Positions 53,211 through 63,626 of a stretch of DNA of 64,000 bases are shown one piece after another. The notes below the pieces were generated by a model, which had not been told where the DNA came from, ran no database searches, and saw only the letters and a program-made list of their open reading frames with translations. Numbering within the stretch: the first letter of the stretch is position 1; every line of letters starts with the position of its first letter. This DNA is from Streptomyces cellulosae. Its GTDB lineage: Bacteria; Actinomycetota; Actinomycetes; Streptomycetales; Streptomycetaceae. A program made the translations under genes and the position numbers. The stretch is from positions 124,001 through 188,000 of the forward strand of contig NZ_JOEV01000009.1 of assembly GCF_000721105.1 (NCBI RefSeq). Direction: 5' to 3'.

Positions 53211-53819
53211 ATGGGCATCTTCGGCCGCAAGGACAGCACCGACACCACCACCGCGGCGCCCGCCGCCGTGAACCCCGACCTCGCCGCCCTGACCGGCGAC
53301 TACACGATCGACCCGTCCCACTCCGCGATCGGCTTCACGGCCCGGCACGCCATGGTCACCAACGTCAAGGGCAAGTTCCTCGACTTCACCGGCACGCTGC
53401 ACCTGGACGGTACCGACCCGTCCGCGTCCACGGCCTCCCTCGACATCAAGATGGACAGCATCGACACGGGCTCCGCGGACCGCGACGGTCACCTCAAGAG
53501 CGCGGACTTCTTCAAGACGGACGAGTTCCCGACCATGACCTTCCGCTCCACGTCGGCCGAGGCCCTGGGCGGCGAGGACTACCGCATCACCGGTGACCTG
53601 GAGATACTCGGCACCACCAAGCCGATCACCATCGACCTGGAGTTCAACGGCGCCGCGAAGGACCCCTTCGGCAACGAGCGCGTCGGCTTCGAGGGCAAGG
53701 CGGAGATCCTGCGCTCCGACTGGGGCCTGACCTGGAACGCGGCGCTGGAGACGGGCGGCATGCTGGTCTCCGACAAGATCAAGCTGAACTTCGACATCTC
53801 GGCGATCAGGAACGCGTGA
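53211..53819 (+). CDS. YceI-family lipocalin-like protein
   Basis: 202 residues. YceI fold: YTIDPSHSAIGFTARHAMVTNVKGKFLDFTGTLHLD, SADFFKTDEFPTMTFRST, GDLEILGTTKPITIDLEFNGAAKDPFGNERVGFEG. These beta-barrels bind isoprenoid quinones or other polyisoprenoids. No signal peptide: the N-terminus is GIFGRKDSTDTTT, so it is cytoplasmic or peripheral. ATG with GGAG 8 nt upstream. Confidence 0.93.
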   Translation: MGIFGRKDSTDTTTAAPAAVNPDLAALTGDYTIDPSHSAIGFTARHAMVTNVKGKFLDFTGTLHLDGTDPSASTASLDIKMDSIDTGSADRDGHLKSADFFKTDEFPTMTFRSTSAEALGGEDYRITGDLEILGTTKPITIDLEFNGAAKDPFGNERVGFEGKAEILRSDWGLTWNAALETGGMLVSDKIKLNFDISAIRNA

Positions 53820-53851
53820 GCTGTCGGCGCCGGTCAGCCGACCGCGCCCCT

Positions 53852-53893
53852 GAGCGCGCCCGCCCCCCGATCCGCATGGGGAGGCGGGCGCTC
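53852..53893. terminator. Terminator between YceI and the ABC permease gene
   Basis: GAGCGCGCCCGCC pairs with GGCGGGCGCTC, with a 2-nt bulge and an 18-nt loop, between convergent genes. Confidence 0.65.
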
Positions 53894-53934
53894 GCGTGTG
53901 CGGGCGACGTCGCGCCTCGCGCAGGTGTACGCCG

Positions 53935-54702
53935 TCACGCGTCCCGTGTGCCGAGCGCCACCGCTCCCCCCACGCACAGCACGCCCGCGTAGGCCGCCAG
54001 CACTCCCAGTCCCGGCCAGGGGCCGATCGGCAGGCGGTCCAGGTCCCTGGTGGCCTGGACGGACAGGGCCGCCGGCATCGGGGCCCAGCGTTCCAGTCGG
54101 TGCTGCCAGACCGGTGAGGCGACGAGGTGGGCGAGGAGGGGGACGACGTAGAGGACACCGAGGCCGAGGGTGAGCGCGCCCGCCGTGTCCCGCAGAAGGG
54201 TCGCCAGGGCCAGGCCCAGCAGGGCCACCAGGGTCAGGACGAGGACCGAGCCCGTCGCGGCGCGGAGCGTCGGGGCGTCGGTGAGGCTCGGTGCCTCGAA
54301 TCCGTTCGCCGGGAGGATCAGGCGGGCCGTCGCGAGGGAGAGCAGGATTCCCACGGCGCCCGCGGCGGCCGTCACCAGCGACAGTGCCGTCGCCTTCGCC
54401 GCGAGCGCGCGCCATCGCGTCGGCATCGCCATGAGGGTCGTGCGGATCGTGCCCGTGCCGTATTCCGCGCCCATGGACAGGGCACCCAGGACCAGGCAGA
54501 CGGCCTGGCTCAGCCTGACCCCCGTCAGGCTCAGTTGGACCGTGTCCTCGTGGCAGGCGGCAGGGGACGCGCACACCGCGGAGGTGAGGGAGGAGGTCGC
54601 CGCGGCGGCCACGGCCACCGTCAGGACCACCGTCGCCGTCAGCAGCCACCACGTGCTCGGCAGGGTGCGGAGTTTCGTCCACTCCGCGTGCAGCCACCTC
54701 AC
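53935..54702 (-). CDS. ABC-2-type transporter permease
   Basis: 255 residues, about six hydrophobic segments (WWLLTATVVLTVAVAAAATSS, LSQAVCLVLGALSMGAEYG, ALSLVTAAAGAVGILLSLATA and others), with the GTGTIRTTLMAMP loop typical of ABC-2 exporter permeases next to the ATPase coupling helix. The GTG overlaps the stop of the upstream permease (GTGA). Third gene of the ATPase-permease-permease unit. Confidence 0.9.
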   Translation of the reverse strand: MRWLHAEWTKLRTLPSTWWLLTATVVLTVAVAAAATSSLTSAVCASPAACHEDTVQLSLTGVRLSQAVCLVLGALSMGAEYGTGTIRTTLMAMPTRWRALAAKATALSLVTAAAGAVGILLSLATARLILPANGFEAPSLTDAPTLRAATGSVLVLTLVALLGLALATLLRDTAGALTLGLGVLYVVPLLAHLVASPVWQHRLERWAPMPAALSVQATRDLDRLPIGPWPGLGVLAAYAGVLCVGGAVALGTRDA

Positions 54703-56228
54703 GCGTCCCTCCGGCGCAGCCGCCAGGCCGCCAGGAGCAGGGCGGCCGCCGCGTACCCGGCCAGGACGGCGAGGCCGTTCCAGGGGGCGAGGGGGTAACA
54801 GCCGCTCTCGGGCAGGCAGTTGTGCGCCACCTGCGGGTAGTACGTCTTGCCCTGCTGGATCGCGAAGGCCGCCGCCGGGGTCACCCGCAGCAGCCACTGG
54901 GCGGCGGGCAACGGGAAGGCGAAGGACAGGATCTGCGGGAGGACGACGAGGACCACCACCGTCGCGATCGCGCCCGCGCTGTTGCGGAGCACCACGCCCA
55001 GGGCCAGGGCCAGGACCGCCACCAGGGACAGCAGGGCCGCGCTGCCCGCCACCGCCCTCAGAGCCGGGCTGTCCAGCAGGGAGAGGTCGGGGAACTCGGG
55101 CGGTCGGAAGCCGTTGTCCCGCAGCCGGCTCTGGGCCAGCGTGAACCCGAGGGCGGTGGCGAGCAGTCCCGCCGCGAAGGTCAGCACGGCGATCACCGTC
55201 GTCTTCGCCGCCAGGACCTTCACCCGGGCCGGCGTCGCCGTGAACGTCGTACGGATCAGGCCCCGTTTGTATTCGCCGGTCACGAAGAGCGCGCCGAGGG
55301 CGACCAGGAACAGGAGGCCCACGAAGACTCCCTGGAAGCTCATCTGGACGGTGTCGGGCCCGTTCTCGTCGGGCGCGATGTCTCCGCGGCCGGTGAGGGT
55401 GTAGGCGCCGGCCGCGGACACCTGTGTGCTGCCCGGCGGGCCGTTCTCCGGCGCCGGGCCGTTGGGGGCGGCGCCGCCCACGTCGGTGCTCGTCCACCGG
55501 GCGCCGGCCGAGGTGCCCTTCAGGCCGAGGTGGTCGTAGGTGCCGGTGACGAGGCCGCCGCCGTACCTTTCGCTCGTGCCGCCGAACGCGCGGTGCACGA
55601 CCAGGTGGGCCGGGGTGGCCAGGAACAGGCCCGCCTCGACGGTCCGCGGCAGACCCGCGAGGCCTACGGTCCCGATCTTGGACCAGCCGCGGCCATCGGC
55701 CGACTCGTAGCCCGTGAGCCGGTCACCCGTCCTGGTCAGGCGCAGCCAGCGGGGGGCGGTGGTGAGGTCGCCGGTGCCGCCCGCCGTGTCGTGGGTGAAG
55801 TTCCACTGCATACGGACGCCGTGGCCGGGGGTGGCCAGCACCGCCGCGTACGGGGAGCCCTGGTCGAGGTTCTGCTTGACGATGACCCCGGCCTTCGCCC
55901 ACGGTTCCAGGCTTCTGCCGTCCGCGCTCCTCAGACCGGTGACCCGGACCGTGACGCTGCCGTCGCCGGTCAGCGGGCGGTGGGTGAAGCGGAAGGCGTC
56001 GGTGACCACCGTGCCGTCGGGGCCGAGGGTGACCTCGGGTCCGCCGCCGGCGGTGGAGCCGCTCGCGCCGAGCTGGGAGATCAGCACCGTGATCACGACG
56101 GCCACGGCCAGGACCAGCGGCCAGGCCCGGACCGTCCAGAACTTCGTCCATTCCGCCCGCAGGAGATGGGCGAAGCCGGTACGGCCCGGGTGGAGTCGCG
56201 AGCGGTACGGGGTGACGGTCGTCGTCAT
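54699..56228 (-). CDS. ABC-2-type permease with an extracytoplasmic beta-sandwich domain
   Basis: 509 residues. TM1 is near ~35-55 (PLVLAVAVVITVLISQLG), followed by a ~200-residue loop (~60-265) with a concanavalin/DUF1349-like pattern: DAFRFTHRPLTGDGSVTVRV, EPWAKAGVIVKQNLDQGSPYAAVL, PRWLRLTRTGDRLTGYESADG. Then about five more TM segments and the EYKRGLIRTTFTATPARVKVLAAK loop shared with its partner permease. Such lectin-like loops may bind cell-envelope glycans or the exported substrate (inference). ATGA overlap with the ATPase gene. Confidence 0.88.
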   Translation of the reverse strand: MTTTVTPYRSRLHPGRTGFAHLLRAEWTKFWTVRAWPLVLAVAVVITVLISQLGASGSTAGGGPEVTLGPDGTVVTDAFRFTHRPLTGDGSVTVRVTGLRSADGRSLEPWAKAGVIVKQNLDQGSPYAAVLATPGHGVRMQWNFTHDTAGGTGDLTTAPRWLRLTRTGDRLTGYESADGRGWSKIGTVGLAGLPRTVEAGLFLATPAHLVVHRAFGGTSERYGGGLVTGTYDHLGLKGTSAGARWTSTDVGGAAPNGPAPENGPPGSTQVSAAGAYTLTGRGDIAPDENGPDTVQMSFQGVFVGLLFLVALGALFVTGEYKRGLIRTTFTATPARVKVLAAKTTVIAVLTFAAGLLATALGFTLAQSRLRDNGFRPPEFPDLSLLDSPALRAVAGSAALLSLVAVLALALGVVLRNSAGAIATVVVLVVLPQILSFAFPLPAAQWLLRVTPAAAFAIQQGKTYYPQVAHNCLPESGCYPLAPWNGLAVLAGYAAAALLLAAWRLRRRDA

Positions 56229-57214
56229 GGGGTCACCTCGTCGGCGTCGGCGTCGGCGGTGGAGGTGGCGGCGGTGGAGGTGGTGAACTCGTCGGCATCG
56301 GTGGTGGCGGTGAACTCGGCGGCGTCCCGGGTGAGTTCCATGTACGCCTCCTCCAGGCCGGCGCGGTGCGCGCCCACTTCGGCGAAGGGGACGCCGGCCG
56401 AGGTCAGCAGCTCGACGATGCGCTGGGCGGGCAGGCCGCTGACCGTGAGGGTGTCGCGGTCGACGACGGCGACGGTGGCTCCCTCGCGGGCGAGGAGCTC
56501 CATCGCCTGCGCACGGGAGTCGGTGCGCAGGCGTACGCGGTCGCCGGAGGCGGCTGCCAGGAGATCGGCGACGGTCGTGTCGGCGATCAGGCGACCCCGG
56601 CCGATGACCACCAAGTGGTCGGCGGTGTCCTCCAGTTCGCTCATCAGATGGCTGGAGACGAGGATCGCGCGGCCCTCGGCGGCCAGGTGGCGCAGGAGAC
56701 CGCGGATCCACTGGATGCCCTCGGGGTCGAGGCCGTTGGCCGGCTCGTCGAGGAGCAGGACCGGGGGATCGCCGAGGAGGGCCGCGGCGATGCCGAGACG
56801 TTGGCGCATGCCGAGGGAGTAGCCGCCGGCCCTGCGCCTGGCCGCCGTTTCCATGCCGACCTGTTCGAGGACCGCGTCCACGCGGTGCGCGGGCAGGCCG
56901 TGGGAGTGGGCCATCCAGCGCAGGTGGTCCCGGCCGCGGCGGCTGGGGTGCAGCGCCGCGGCGTCCAGAAGGGCGCCGACCTCCAGGAGCGGGGTGCGCA
57001 GGGCGGCGTACGGGCGGCCCCCGATGAGCGCCTCGCCCTCGTCGGCGGCGTCCAGACCGAGGACGGTCCGCAAAGTGGTGGACTTGCCCGCGCCGTTGGG
57101 ACCGACGAAGCCGGTGACCGTGCCGGGCTCGACCGTGAAGGAGAGGCCGTCGACCGCGAGGGTCCGGCCGAACCGTTTGCGCAGGTTGCGGACTTCGATG
57201 GTGGCATCGCTCAT
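56225..57214 (-). CDS. ABC transporter ATP-binding protein
   Basis: 329 residues. Walker A FVGPNGAGKST, signature YSLGMRQRLGIA, Walker B PVLLLDEPANGLDPEG and H-loop SSHLM. DrrA/BcrA-type exporter ATPase. The C-terminal ~35 residues are Thr/Asp/Ala low complexity (TATTDADEFTTSTAATSTADADADE). First gene of the unit; divergent from the two-component system at 57315, which probably controls it, as for antibiotic- and peptide-responsive exporters. Confidence 0.95.
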   Translation of the reverse strand: MSDATIEVRNLRKRFGRTLAVDGLSFTVEPGTVTGFVGPNGAGKSTTLRTVLGLDAADEGEALIGGRPYAALRTPLLEVGALLDAAALHPSRRGRDHLRWMAHSHGLPAHRVDAVLEQVGMETAARRRAGGYSLGMRQRLGIAAALLGDPPVLLLDEPANGLDPEGIQWIRGLLRHLAAEGRAILVSSHLMSELEDTADHLVVIGRGRLIADTTVADLLAAASGDRVRLRTDSRAQAMELLAREGATVAVVDRDTLTVSGLPAQRIVELLTSAGVPFAEVGAHRAGLEEAYMELTRDAAEFTATTDADEFTTSTAATSTADADADEVTP

Positions 57215-57314
57215 GGGGAGGGACGCTAGGCGGGGTTCGGCACGGTGTCGTCACGCCGGACGGGTCCCTCGCGTGGGGGACGCCGGGCGGGAGAGGGGTC
57301 GGCACAATGGCGGG

Positions 57315-58526
57315 GTGGGCGAGGAGAGATCGGTTCCGGCCAGTACCGCACGGCCCGTGGAGGCGGGGGCCGTGAGGAGAGCTGTACGGGTCCTTCCCGC
57401 GGTGCCCGTCGTGCTGGCCGTCGGTGAGGTGCTGGTGCGGGAGGGCGGCACCGGGGGCAACCTCGCCGTCGTGCTGCTGCTCGCCCTCGCCGGCACATCG
57501 CCGCTCGCCTTCGTCGTAGGAGGTGAGCGCGGCTTTCGGGTACCGGCCGCCCTCGCCCTCAGCCTCGGCTGTGTGCTCGCGCTGGTGCCCTTCCGGGCGC
57601 TCACCCTCGGCGGTGTCGTCGCCCAGTTGGTCTGTGTGTTCGTCCTGGGGCGGGCGGGGTGGCCGTGGCTCGCCGGGGTGGTCCTGGTGCCGTACGTGGT
57701 CGTCGCCCTGGTGGGGGACCAGGGGGCGACCCGGGTGGTCGCGGTGCTGGTGGCGACCCTCGCGTCCGCCGCCGCGGCCACCGGCATCACCCAGCGGGCC
57801 CGCACCACGTCGCTCGCGCACAGCGCGACCGAGCGGGCGTTCGCCGACACCCTCGTCGAGCATGCCGCACGTGGTGAACGGGCGCGGATCGCACGGGAGT
57901 TGCATGATGTCGTCGCCCACCACATCTCGATGATCGCGGTGCAGGCGGAGACCGCCCGGCTGACCACACCGGGGCTCCCCGCCGAGGGCGCCGCCCGCCT
58001 GCTGGCCATCGGGGACACCGCCCGGGGCGCGCTGACGGAGATGCGGCGGCTGCTGGGGGTGCTGCGGGAGGACGCCGCCGCTCACGGGACCGACGTTCGG
58101 CGGCGGCCGCAGCCCGGGATCGGGCAGCTCCTGGAGCTGGTCGACGCGTCGCGGGACGCGGCCGGTGCCCGGACCCGGCTGATCGTCAGCGGCCCGGTCG
58201 CCCCGCTCGATCCGGGCGTCGAGGTCACGGCGTACCGGATCGTCCAGGAGGCTCTGACCAACGCGCGGCGTCATGCGCCGGGGGCTGCCGTCGACGTGGA
58301 ACTGCGATACGGGGCGGGCGGGTTGGGGGTGCGGGTGCGGGACAACGGGCCCGGTCCCGCATGCGGCGACGGCAACCGTCCCTCCCCCGGTGGCGACGGT
58401 CACGGGCTGCTCGGGATGCGGGAGCGGGTGGCGACCGTCGGCGGCTCGCTGCGTACCGGTGCGGCACCCGGTGGCGGGTTCCTGGTCGAGGCCCGGCTGC
58501 CGACCGGGACGGAGGCCCTCGCGTGA
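57315..58526 (+). CDS. NarL-type sensor histidine kinase
   Basis: 403 residues. About five N-terminal TM segments (VLPAVPVVLAVGEVL, LAVVLLLALAGTSPLAFVV, GWPWLAGVVLVPYVVVAL), then HisKA_3 (RARIARELHDVVAHHISMIAVQAE, phospho-His in ELHDVVAHH) and HATPase_c (QEALTNARRHA, DNGPG, GHGLLGMRERV). No large extracellular loop, so sensing is probably within the membrane, as in LiaS/DesK-like kinases. A CACAAT hexamer 6 nt before the GTG hints at a leaderless message. GTGA overlap with the response regulator. Confidence 0.93.
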   Translation: MGEERSVPASTARPVEAGAVRRAVRVLPAVPVVLAVGEVLVREGGTGGNLAVVLLLALAGTSPLAFVVGGERGFRVPAALALSLGCVLALVPFRALTLGGVVAQLVCVFVLGRAGWPWLAGVVLVPYVVVALVGDQGATRVVAVLVATLASAAAATGITQRARTTSLAHSATERAFADTLVEHAARGERARIARELHDVVAHHISMIAVQAETARLTTPGLPAEGAARLLAIGDTARGALTEMRRLLGVLREDAAAHGTDVRRRPQPGIGQLLELVDASRDAAGARTRLIVSGPVAPLDPGVEVTAYRIVQEALTNARRHAPGAAVDVELRYGAGGLGVRVRDNGPGPACGDGNRPSPGGDGHGLLGMRERVATVGGSLRTGAAPGGGFLVEARLPTGTEALA

Positions 58527-59200
58527 CCGCCGGCCCGCGCGCCGGAATCCGTCTGGTGGTGGCCGACGACCACGAGGTCGTCCGGGCCGGTTACGCCGGG
58601 CTCCTCGCCACACAGAGCGACTTCACGGTCGTCGGCACCGCCCGCGACGGCGCCGAGGCGGTGCGGGGGTGCCGGGAGCAGTCGCCCGACGTGGTTTTGA
58701 TGGACGTACGGATGCCGGTCATGGACGGCATCGAGGCGACCGCGCGGCTGCGGGGCGGGGTGACGGCGCCGCGGGTGCTGGTGCTGACCACCTTCGATCT
58801 CGACGAGCACGTGTACGACGCCCTGGCCGCCGGGGCGAGCGGGTTCCTGTTGAAGGACGTGACCGCGGAACGGCTCTTCGAGGCGGTGCGGGTCGTCGCC
58901 GCCGGGGAGGCGCTGCTGGCGCCCGCTGTCACCCGGCGGCTGATCGCCGAGTTCGCCCGGCTGCGCCCCCGGGCGCCGGCGCCGGGCACGCTGTCCGGAC
59001 TCACCCCGCGCGAGACGGACGTCCTGCGGCTGCTGGCGGAGGGGCTGTCCAACCCGGAGATCGCCGAGCGGCTGGGCGTGGGCGAGGAGACGGTGAAGAC
59101 GCACGTCAGCCGCATCCTGTCCAAACTGGGGCTCAGGGACCGGACTCAGGCGGTCGTCAGGGCGTACGAGTCGGGGCTGGTCGTGCCGCGGCTGCCGTGA
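58523..59200 (+). CDS. NarL/LuxR-family response regulator
   Basis: 225 residues. Receiver domain with ADDHEVVRAG and phospho-acceptor Asp in DVVLMDVRMPVMDG, Thr/Lys switch LTTFDLDEHVYDALAAGASGFLLKDV, and LuxR HTH LTPRETDVLRLLAEGLSNPEIAERLGVGEETVKTHVSRI. Coupled to the kinase. The divergent ABC transporter is the natural target. Confidence 0.95.
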   Translation: MTAGPRAGIRLVVADDHEVVRAGYAGLLATQSDFTVVGTARDGAEAVRGCREQSPDVVLMDVRMPVMDGIEATARLRGGVTAPRVLVLTTFDLDEHVYDALAAGASGFLLKDVTAERLFEAVRVVAAGEALLAPAVTRRLIAEFARLRPRAPAPGTLSGLTPRETDVLRLLAEGLSNPEIAERLGVGEETVKTHVSRILSKLGLRDRTQAVVRAYESGLVVPRLP

Positions 59201-60187
<987 letters not shown>

Positions 60188-60237
60188 CGCGCGCCGCTCC
60201 TCGTACGTCTCCCGCATCCCGCGTCCCGTACGACGTC

Positions 60238-60271
60238 CACGGGCCCGGCGCTGTCCCGCGCCGGGCCCGTG
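60238..60271. terminator. Bidirectional terminator between the trypsin and TPM genes
   Basis: Perfect 14-bp stem CACGGGCCCGGCGC/GCGCCGGGCCCGTG with a 6-nt loop, between convergent genes ending at 60187 and 60300. Confidence 0.9.
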
Positions 60272-60299
60272 CCCGCGTCCCCACGCCTGGTCGAACGGG

Positions 60300-61679
60300 T
60301 CAGAACCCGCCGCCGAAGTCCCCGCCGCCCCCGCCGAAGTCGCCGCCGCCGAAGTCCCCTCCCCCGCCGAACCCCCCGCCGAAGTCGTCGGAGTTGAAGT
60401 CGGCGCCCGACAGGTCGCCGCCCTCGTAGCCGCCCGAGCCGAAGTCGCCGTAACCCGAGCCGTAGTCGGCCGCGTAGGCCGGACCGGCCATCATGCTGCC
60501 GAGCAGGGTGCCGACGAGCAGGCCGGGCAGGATGCCGCCGCCGAAGTAGCCCCCCGCCCAGGGACCGTAGGCGGGCCCCGCGTCCCAGTACGGGCGGCGG
60601 CCGTACTCGGTGTCGACCTCGCGGACCACCGGGTCGCGGCCGTCGGCGAGCCGGGTCCGGTCGGCCGCGCAGACCGGGACCTCGCGGGTCGCGCCGCCCG
60701 GAGGCGTCCAGGTCATGTCGGCGACCGAGGGGCCGTGGCGCGGGTCGAAGAAGCAGGGCGGCCGGCGGTCGGGCAGCGGCCGGCCCTCGCGGCGGGCCGC
60801 CAGCGAGGCGAGCGAGAAGCGGCCGTCCTCCAGGGCCTGGGTGACGGCCCGTACGTCCTCCGGTTTCCCGGCCTCCGCCATGGCCGACTTCGCCCGGTCG
60901 TAGGCGTCCAGCGCCCGCTCGTAGTCCGCGCGCATGGTGTCGTCCGCGCCCACCTCCGCCGGATGGAAGTCGAGCCGGTCCAGTTCCTCGCCGAACGCGG
61001 TGATGTCCTCGTCGACGACCACCCGCAGCTTCTCCAGCGCGGCCCGCTGCTCCTCCGCGTGCCGGCGCCGGTTGCGCCGGACCAGGGTGTAGGCGCCCGC
61101 GCCGGCGACGGCCAGGACGATCCCGGTGGTGATCAGGCCGGTCGTGGGCACGCCGCTGCCGTCGTCACCGGAGGAGTTCCAGGTGGAGGGGGCCGAACCG
61201 CCCATGGTGGTGAGGGCGCTGTCGGTGAAGTCGTTCAGCTGGGCCCTGGCGTCCTCGCCCGCGACGGTGGTGGCGAGGTTGTGCACGGCGGCCCGCGGCA
61301 GGACGGCGGCGTCGGCCCGGGCGTCGAAGCGGTCACCGAGGCGGACCCCGTACAGGCCGGTGATCCCGGTGGCGGTGCGCAACTTCGTGAAGAGGTCCTG
61401 GGTGGGGTAGCCGGCGGGCAGCACGGCGAGGAACAGCGGCTTGTCCGCCTTCTTGATCTGCCGGGCGAGCACGTCGGCGTCCGCCGACGACAGCTGTGCG
61501 CGCGCGGCCGGATCGACGTAGACCGGGTTCTCGCGGAGCGATGCGGCGATCGTCGAGACGCCGGTTGCCGCGGAGGCACGCGGGGCGCCCGCCGTCAGGG
61601 CCGCCAGGGCGGTCAGGACGACGAGCGCCAGAGCGATCAGCAGTCCGACGGGGCCTCGGGGAAGTGTCGCGGCCTTCAT
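60300..61679 (-). CDS. TPM-domain membrane protein with Gly/Phe-rich tail
   Basis: 459 residues. Cleavable or uncleaved N-terminal hydrophobic segment (LLIALALVVLTALAALTAG...ASA), an extracytoplasmic TPM-like domain (~45-150, AARAQLSSADADVLARQIKKADKPLFLAVLPAG), TM2 ~182-200 (GLITTGIVLAVAGAGAYTLV), a cytoplasmic coiled helix, and a tail of DFGGG repeats. The TPM family includes Psb32 and bacterial phosphatase-like or cell-envelope proteins. ATG 61679. Function unknown. Confidence 0.85.
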   Translation of the reverse strand: MKAATLPRGPVGLLIALALVVLTALAALTAGAPRASAATGVSTIAASLRENPVYVDPAARAQLSSADADVLARQIKKADKPLFLAVLPAGYPTQDLFTKLRTATGITGLYGVRLGDRFDARADAAVLPRAAVHNLATTVAGEDARAQLNDFTDSALTTMGGSAPSTWNSSGDDGSGVPTTGLITTGIVLAVAGAGAYTLVRRNRRRHAEEQRAALEKLRVVVDEDITAFGEELDRLDFHPAEVGADDTMRADYERALDAYDRAKSAMAEAGKPEDVRAVTQALEDGRFSLASLAARREGRPLPDRRPPCFFDPRHGPSVADMTWTPPGGATREVPVCAADRTRLADGRDPVVREVDTEYGRRPYWDAGPAYGPWAGGYFGGGILPGLLVGTLLGSMMAGPAYAADYGSGYGDFGSGGYEGGDLSGADFNSDDFGGGFGGGGDFGGGDFGGGGGDFGGGF

Positions 61680-61829
61680 ACCTCGAACGTACCCGAAAGG
61701 CCGGGAATCGGGTGGGTGGGCAGCCGGGCGCCCAGGCCGTCGGCGGCCTCTCCCCGCCTGCCTGCAGGCGCCCGGTGAGCAGCGAGGACGTGCCTCACGC
61801 CGTGAGCGAACCGGTGCCCCCCCAGAGCC

Positions 61830-63437
61830 CTACTCCGCCGCCGGCTCCACCCCCGCCCGCAGCAACCCGTACGCGTACGCGTCCTCCAGGGCCTGCCACG
61901 AGGCGGCGATCACGTTCTCCGCGACGCCCACCGTCGACCACTCGCCCGCTCCGTCGGAGGTGGAGATCAGGACGCGGGTGGTGGACTGGGTGCCGTGGAC
62001 GCCTTCCAGGATGCGGACCTTGTAGTCGACCAGATCCAGCTTGGCGAGCTGGGGGTAGATCTTCTCCAGTGCCACCCTCAGGGCCCGGTCGAGGGCGTTG
62101 ACGGGGCCGTTGCCCTCCGCCGTGGCGACGATGCGCTCGCCCTTGGCGTAGAGCTTGACCGTGGCCTCGTTGGCGTGGGTGCCGTCGGGGCGGTCCTCGA
62201 CGATCGCGCGCCAGGACTCGACCTCGAAGTACTTGAGGGGCTTGCCCTCGATCTCGGCGCGCAGGAGGAGTTCGAAGGACGCGTCCGCCGCCTCGTACGT
62301 GTAGCCCCTCAGTTCACGCTCCTTGACCCGGTCCACGACCCGGCCGACCAGTTCGCGGTCGCCGCCGAGGTCGACGCCGAGTTCCTTGCCCTTGAGCTCG
62401 ACCGAGGCGCGGCCCGCCATGTCGGAGACCAGCATCCGCATGGTGTTGCCGACCTGCTCCGGGTCGATGTGCTGGTACAGGTCCGGGTCGACCTTGATGG
62501 CCGAGGCGTGCAGGCCCGCCTTGTGGGCGAAGGCGGAGACGCCGACGTAGGGCTGGTGGGTGGACGGGGTGAGGTTGACGACCTCGGCGATGGCGTGGGA
62601 GATGCGGGTCATCTCGCGCAGGCGGCCGTCGGGGAGGACCTTCTTGCCGTACTTCAGCTCCAGGGCGGCGACGACCGGGAACAGGTTGGCGTTGCCGACC
62701 CGCTCGCCGTAGCCGTTCGCCGTGCACTGGACGTGGGTGGCGCCCGCGTCCACGGCGGCCAGGGTGTTGGCGACCGCGCAGCCGGTGTCGTCCTGGGCGT
62801 GGATGCCGAGCCGGGCACCGGTGTCGGCCAGGACCGTGGACACGACCGCCTGGACCTGCGCCGGGAGCATGCCGCCGTTGGTGTCGCAGAGGATCACGAC
62901 GGACGCGCCGGCCTCGGAGGCGGCCCGTACGACGGCCTTCGCGTACTCCGGGTTGGCGCGGTAGCCGTCGAAGAAGTGCTCGCAGTCGACGAAGACGCGG
63001 CGGCCCTGCTCGCGCAGGAAGGAGACGGTGTCGCGGACCATCTCCAGGTTCTCGTCCAGCGTGGTGCGCAGGGCGAGCTCGACATGACGGTCGTGCGACT
63101 TCGCCACCAGGGTGACCACCGGGGCACCCGAGTCGAGCAACGCTCTGACCTGCGGGTCCTCGGACGCCTTGGCACCGGGGCGTCGGGTCGCGCCGAAGGC
63201 GACCAACTGGGCGTGCCGGAAGTCGATCTCCTGCTGGGCGCGGGCGAAGAACTCGGTGTCGCGCGGGTTGGCGCCGGGCCAGCCGCCCTCGATGAATCCC
63301 ACGCCGAAGTCGTCCAGGTGCCGTGCGATGGCCAGCTTGTCCGCGACGGTGAGGTTGATGCCCTCCCGCTGGGCGCCGTCGCGCAGGGTGGTGTCGAAGA
63401 CGTGGAACGAGTCGTCGAGCTCGCTGGTTTCGGTCAT
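61830..63437 (-). CDS. cimA: Citramalate synthase (isoleucine pathway)
   Basis: 535 residues. DRE-TIM metallolyase family: DTTLRDGAQREGINLTVADKLAIARHLDDFGVGFIEGGWPG, DCEHFFDGYRANPEYAKAV, CDTNGGMLPAQV, and the metal His in GIHAQDDTGCAVANTLAAVDAGATHVQ. The C-terminal LeuA-type dimer domain (RVLISTSDGAGEWSTVGVAENVIAASWQALEDAY) is the isoleucine feedback site in characterised CimA. It condenses pyruvate and acetyl-CoA to citramalate, which LeuCD then isomerises toward 2-ketobutyrate. ATG 63437 with AGGAG upstream. Preceded by a candidate Ile attenuator. Confidence 0.94.
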   Translation of the reverse strand: MTETSELDDSFHVFDTTLRDGAQREGINLTVADKLAIARHLDDFGVGFIEGGWPGANPRDTEFFARAQQEIDFRHAQLVAFGATRRPGAKASEDPQVRALLDSGAPVVTLVAKSHDRHVELALRTTLDENLEMVRDTVSFLREQGRRVFVDCEHFFDGYRANPEYAKAVVRAASEAGASVVILCDTNGGMLPAQVQAVVSTVLADTGARLGIHAQDDTGCAVANTLAAVDAGATHVQCTANGYGERVGNANLFPVVAALELKYGKKVLPDGRLREMTRISHAIAEVVNLTPSTHQPYVGVSAFAHKAGLHASAIKVDPDLYQHIDPEQVGNTMRMLVSDMAGRASVELKGKELGVDLGGDRELVGRVVDRVKERELRGYTYEAADASFELLLRAEIEGKPLKYFEVESWRAIVEDRPDGTHANEATVKLYAKGERIVATAEGNGPVNALDRALRVALEKIYPQLAKLDLVDYKVRILEGVHGTQSTTRVLISTSDGAGEWSTVGVAENVIAASWQALEDAYAYGLLRAGVEPAAE

Positions 63438-63545
63438 GGTGTCAAGGCTCCTGTGTTGGATCTCGGTCTACCGGAATGACCGGCTCCACCGCCCCCACAT
63501 GGTCCCTCGCGCTCTCGCCTCCGGCTTCGGGTGGGCCAGAAATGC

Positions 63546-63572
63546 GAAAAACCTCTCGCGGGTGCGAGAGGT
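63546..63572 (-). promoter_or_regulatory. Hairpin plus U-run in the cimA leader (candidate attenuator terminator)
   Basis: On the minus strand ACCTCTCGC/GCGAGAGGT, a 9-bp perfect stem with an ACCC loop, followed immediately by TTTTTCGC. It lies ~110 bp upstream of the cimA start and ~55 nt after the stop of the short MIIGSRRAGPQ ORF. A second hairpin (CGTACG-N4-CGTACG, 63605-63620) lies between. Fits a ribosome-mediated attenuator. Confidence 0.68.
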
Positions 63573-63626
63573 CTGCGCGCGGGTCGAGGACGACGGTGTC
63601 CGCCCGTACGTGGTCGTACGTGGCGG

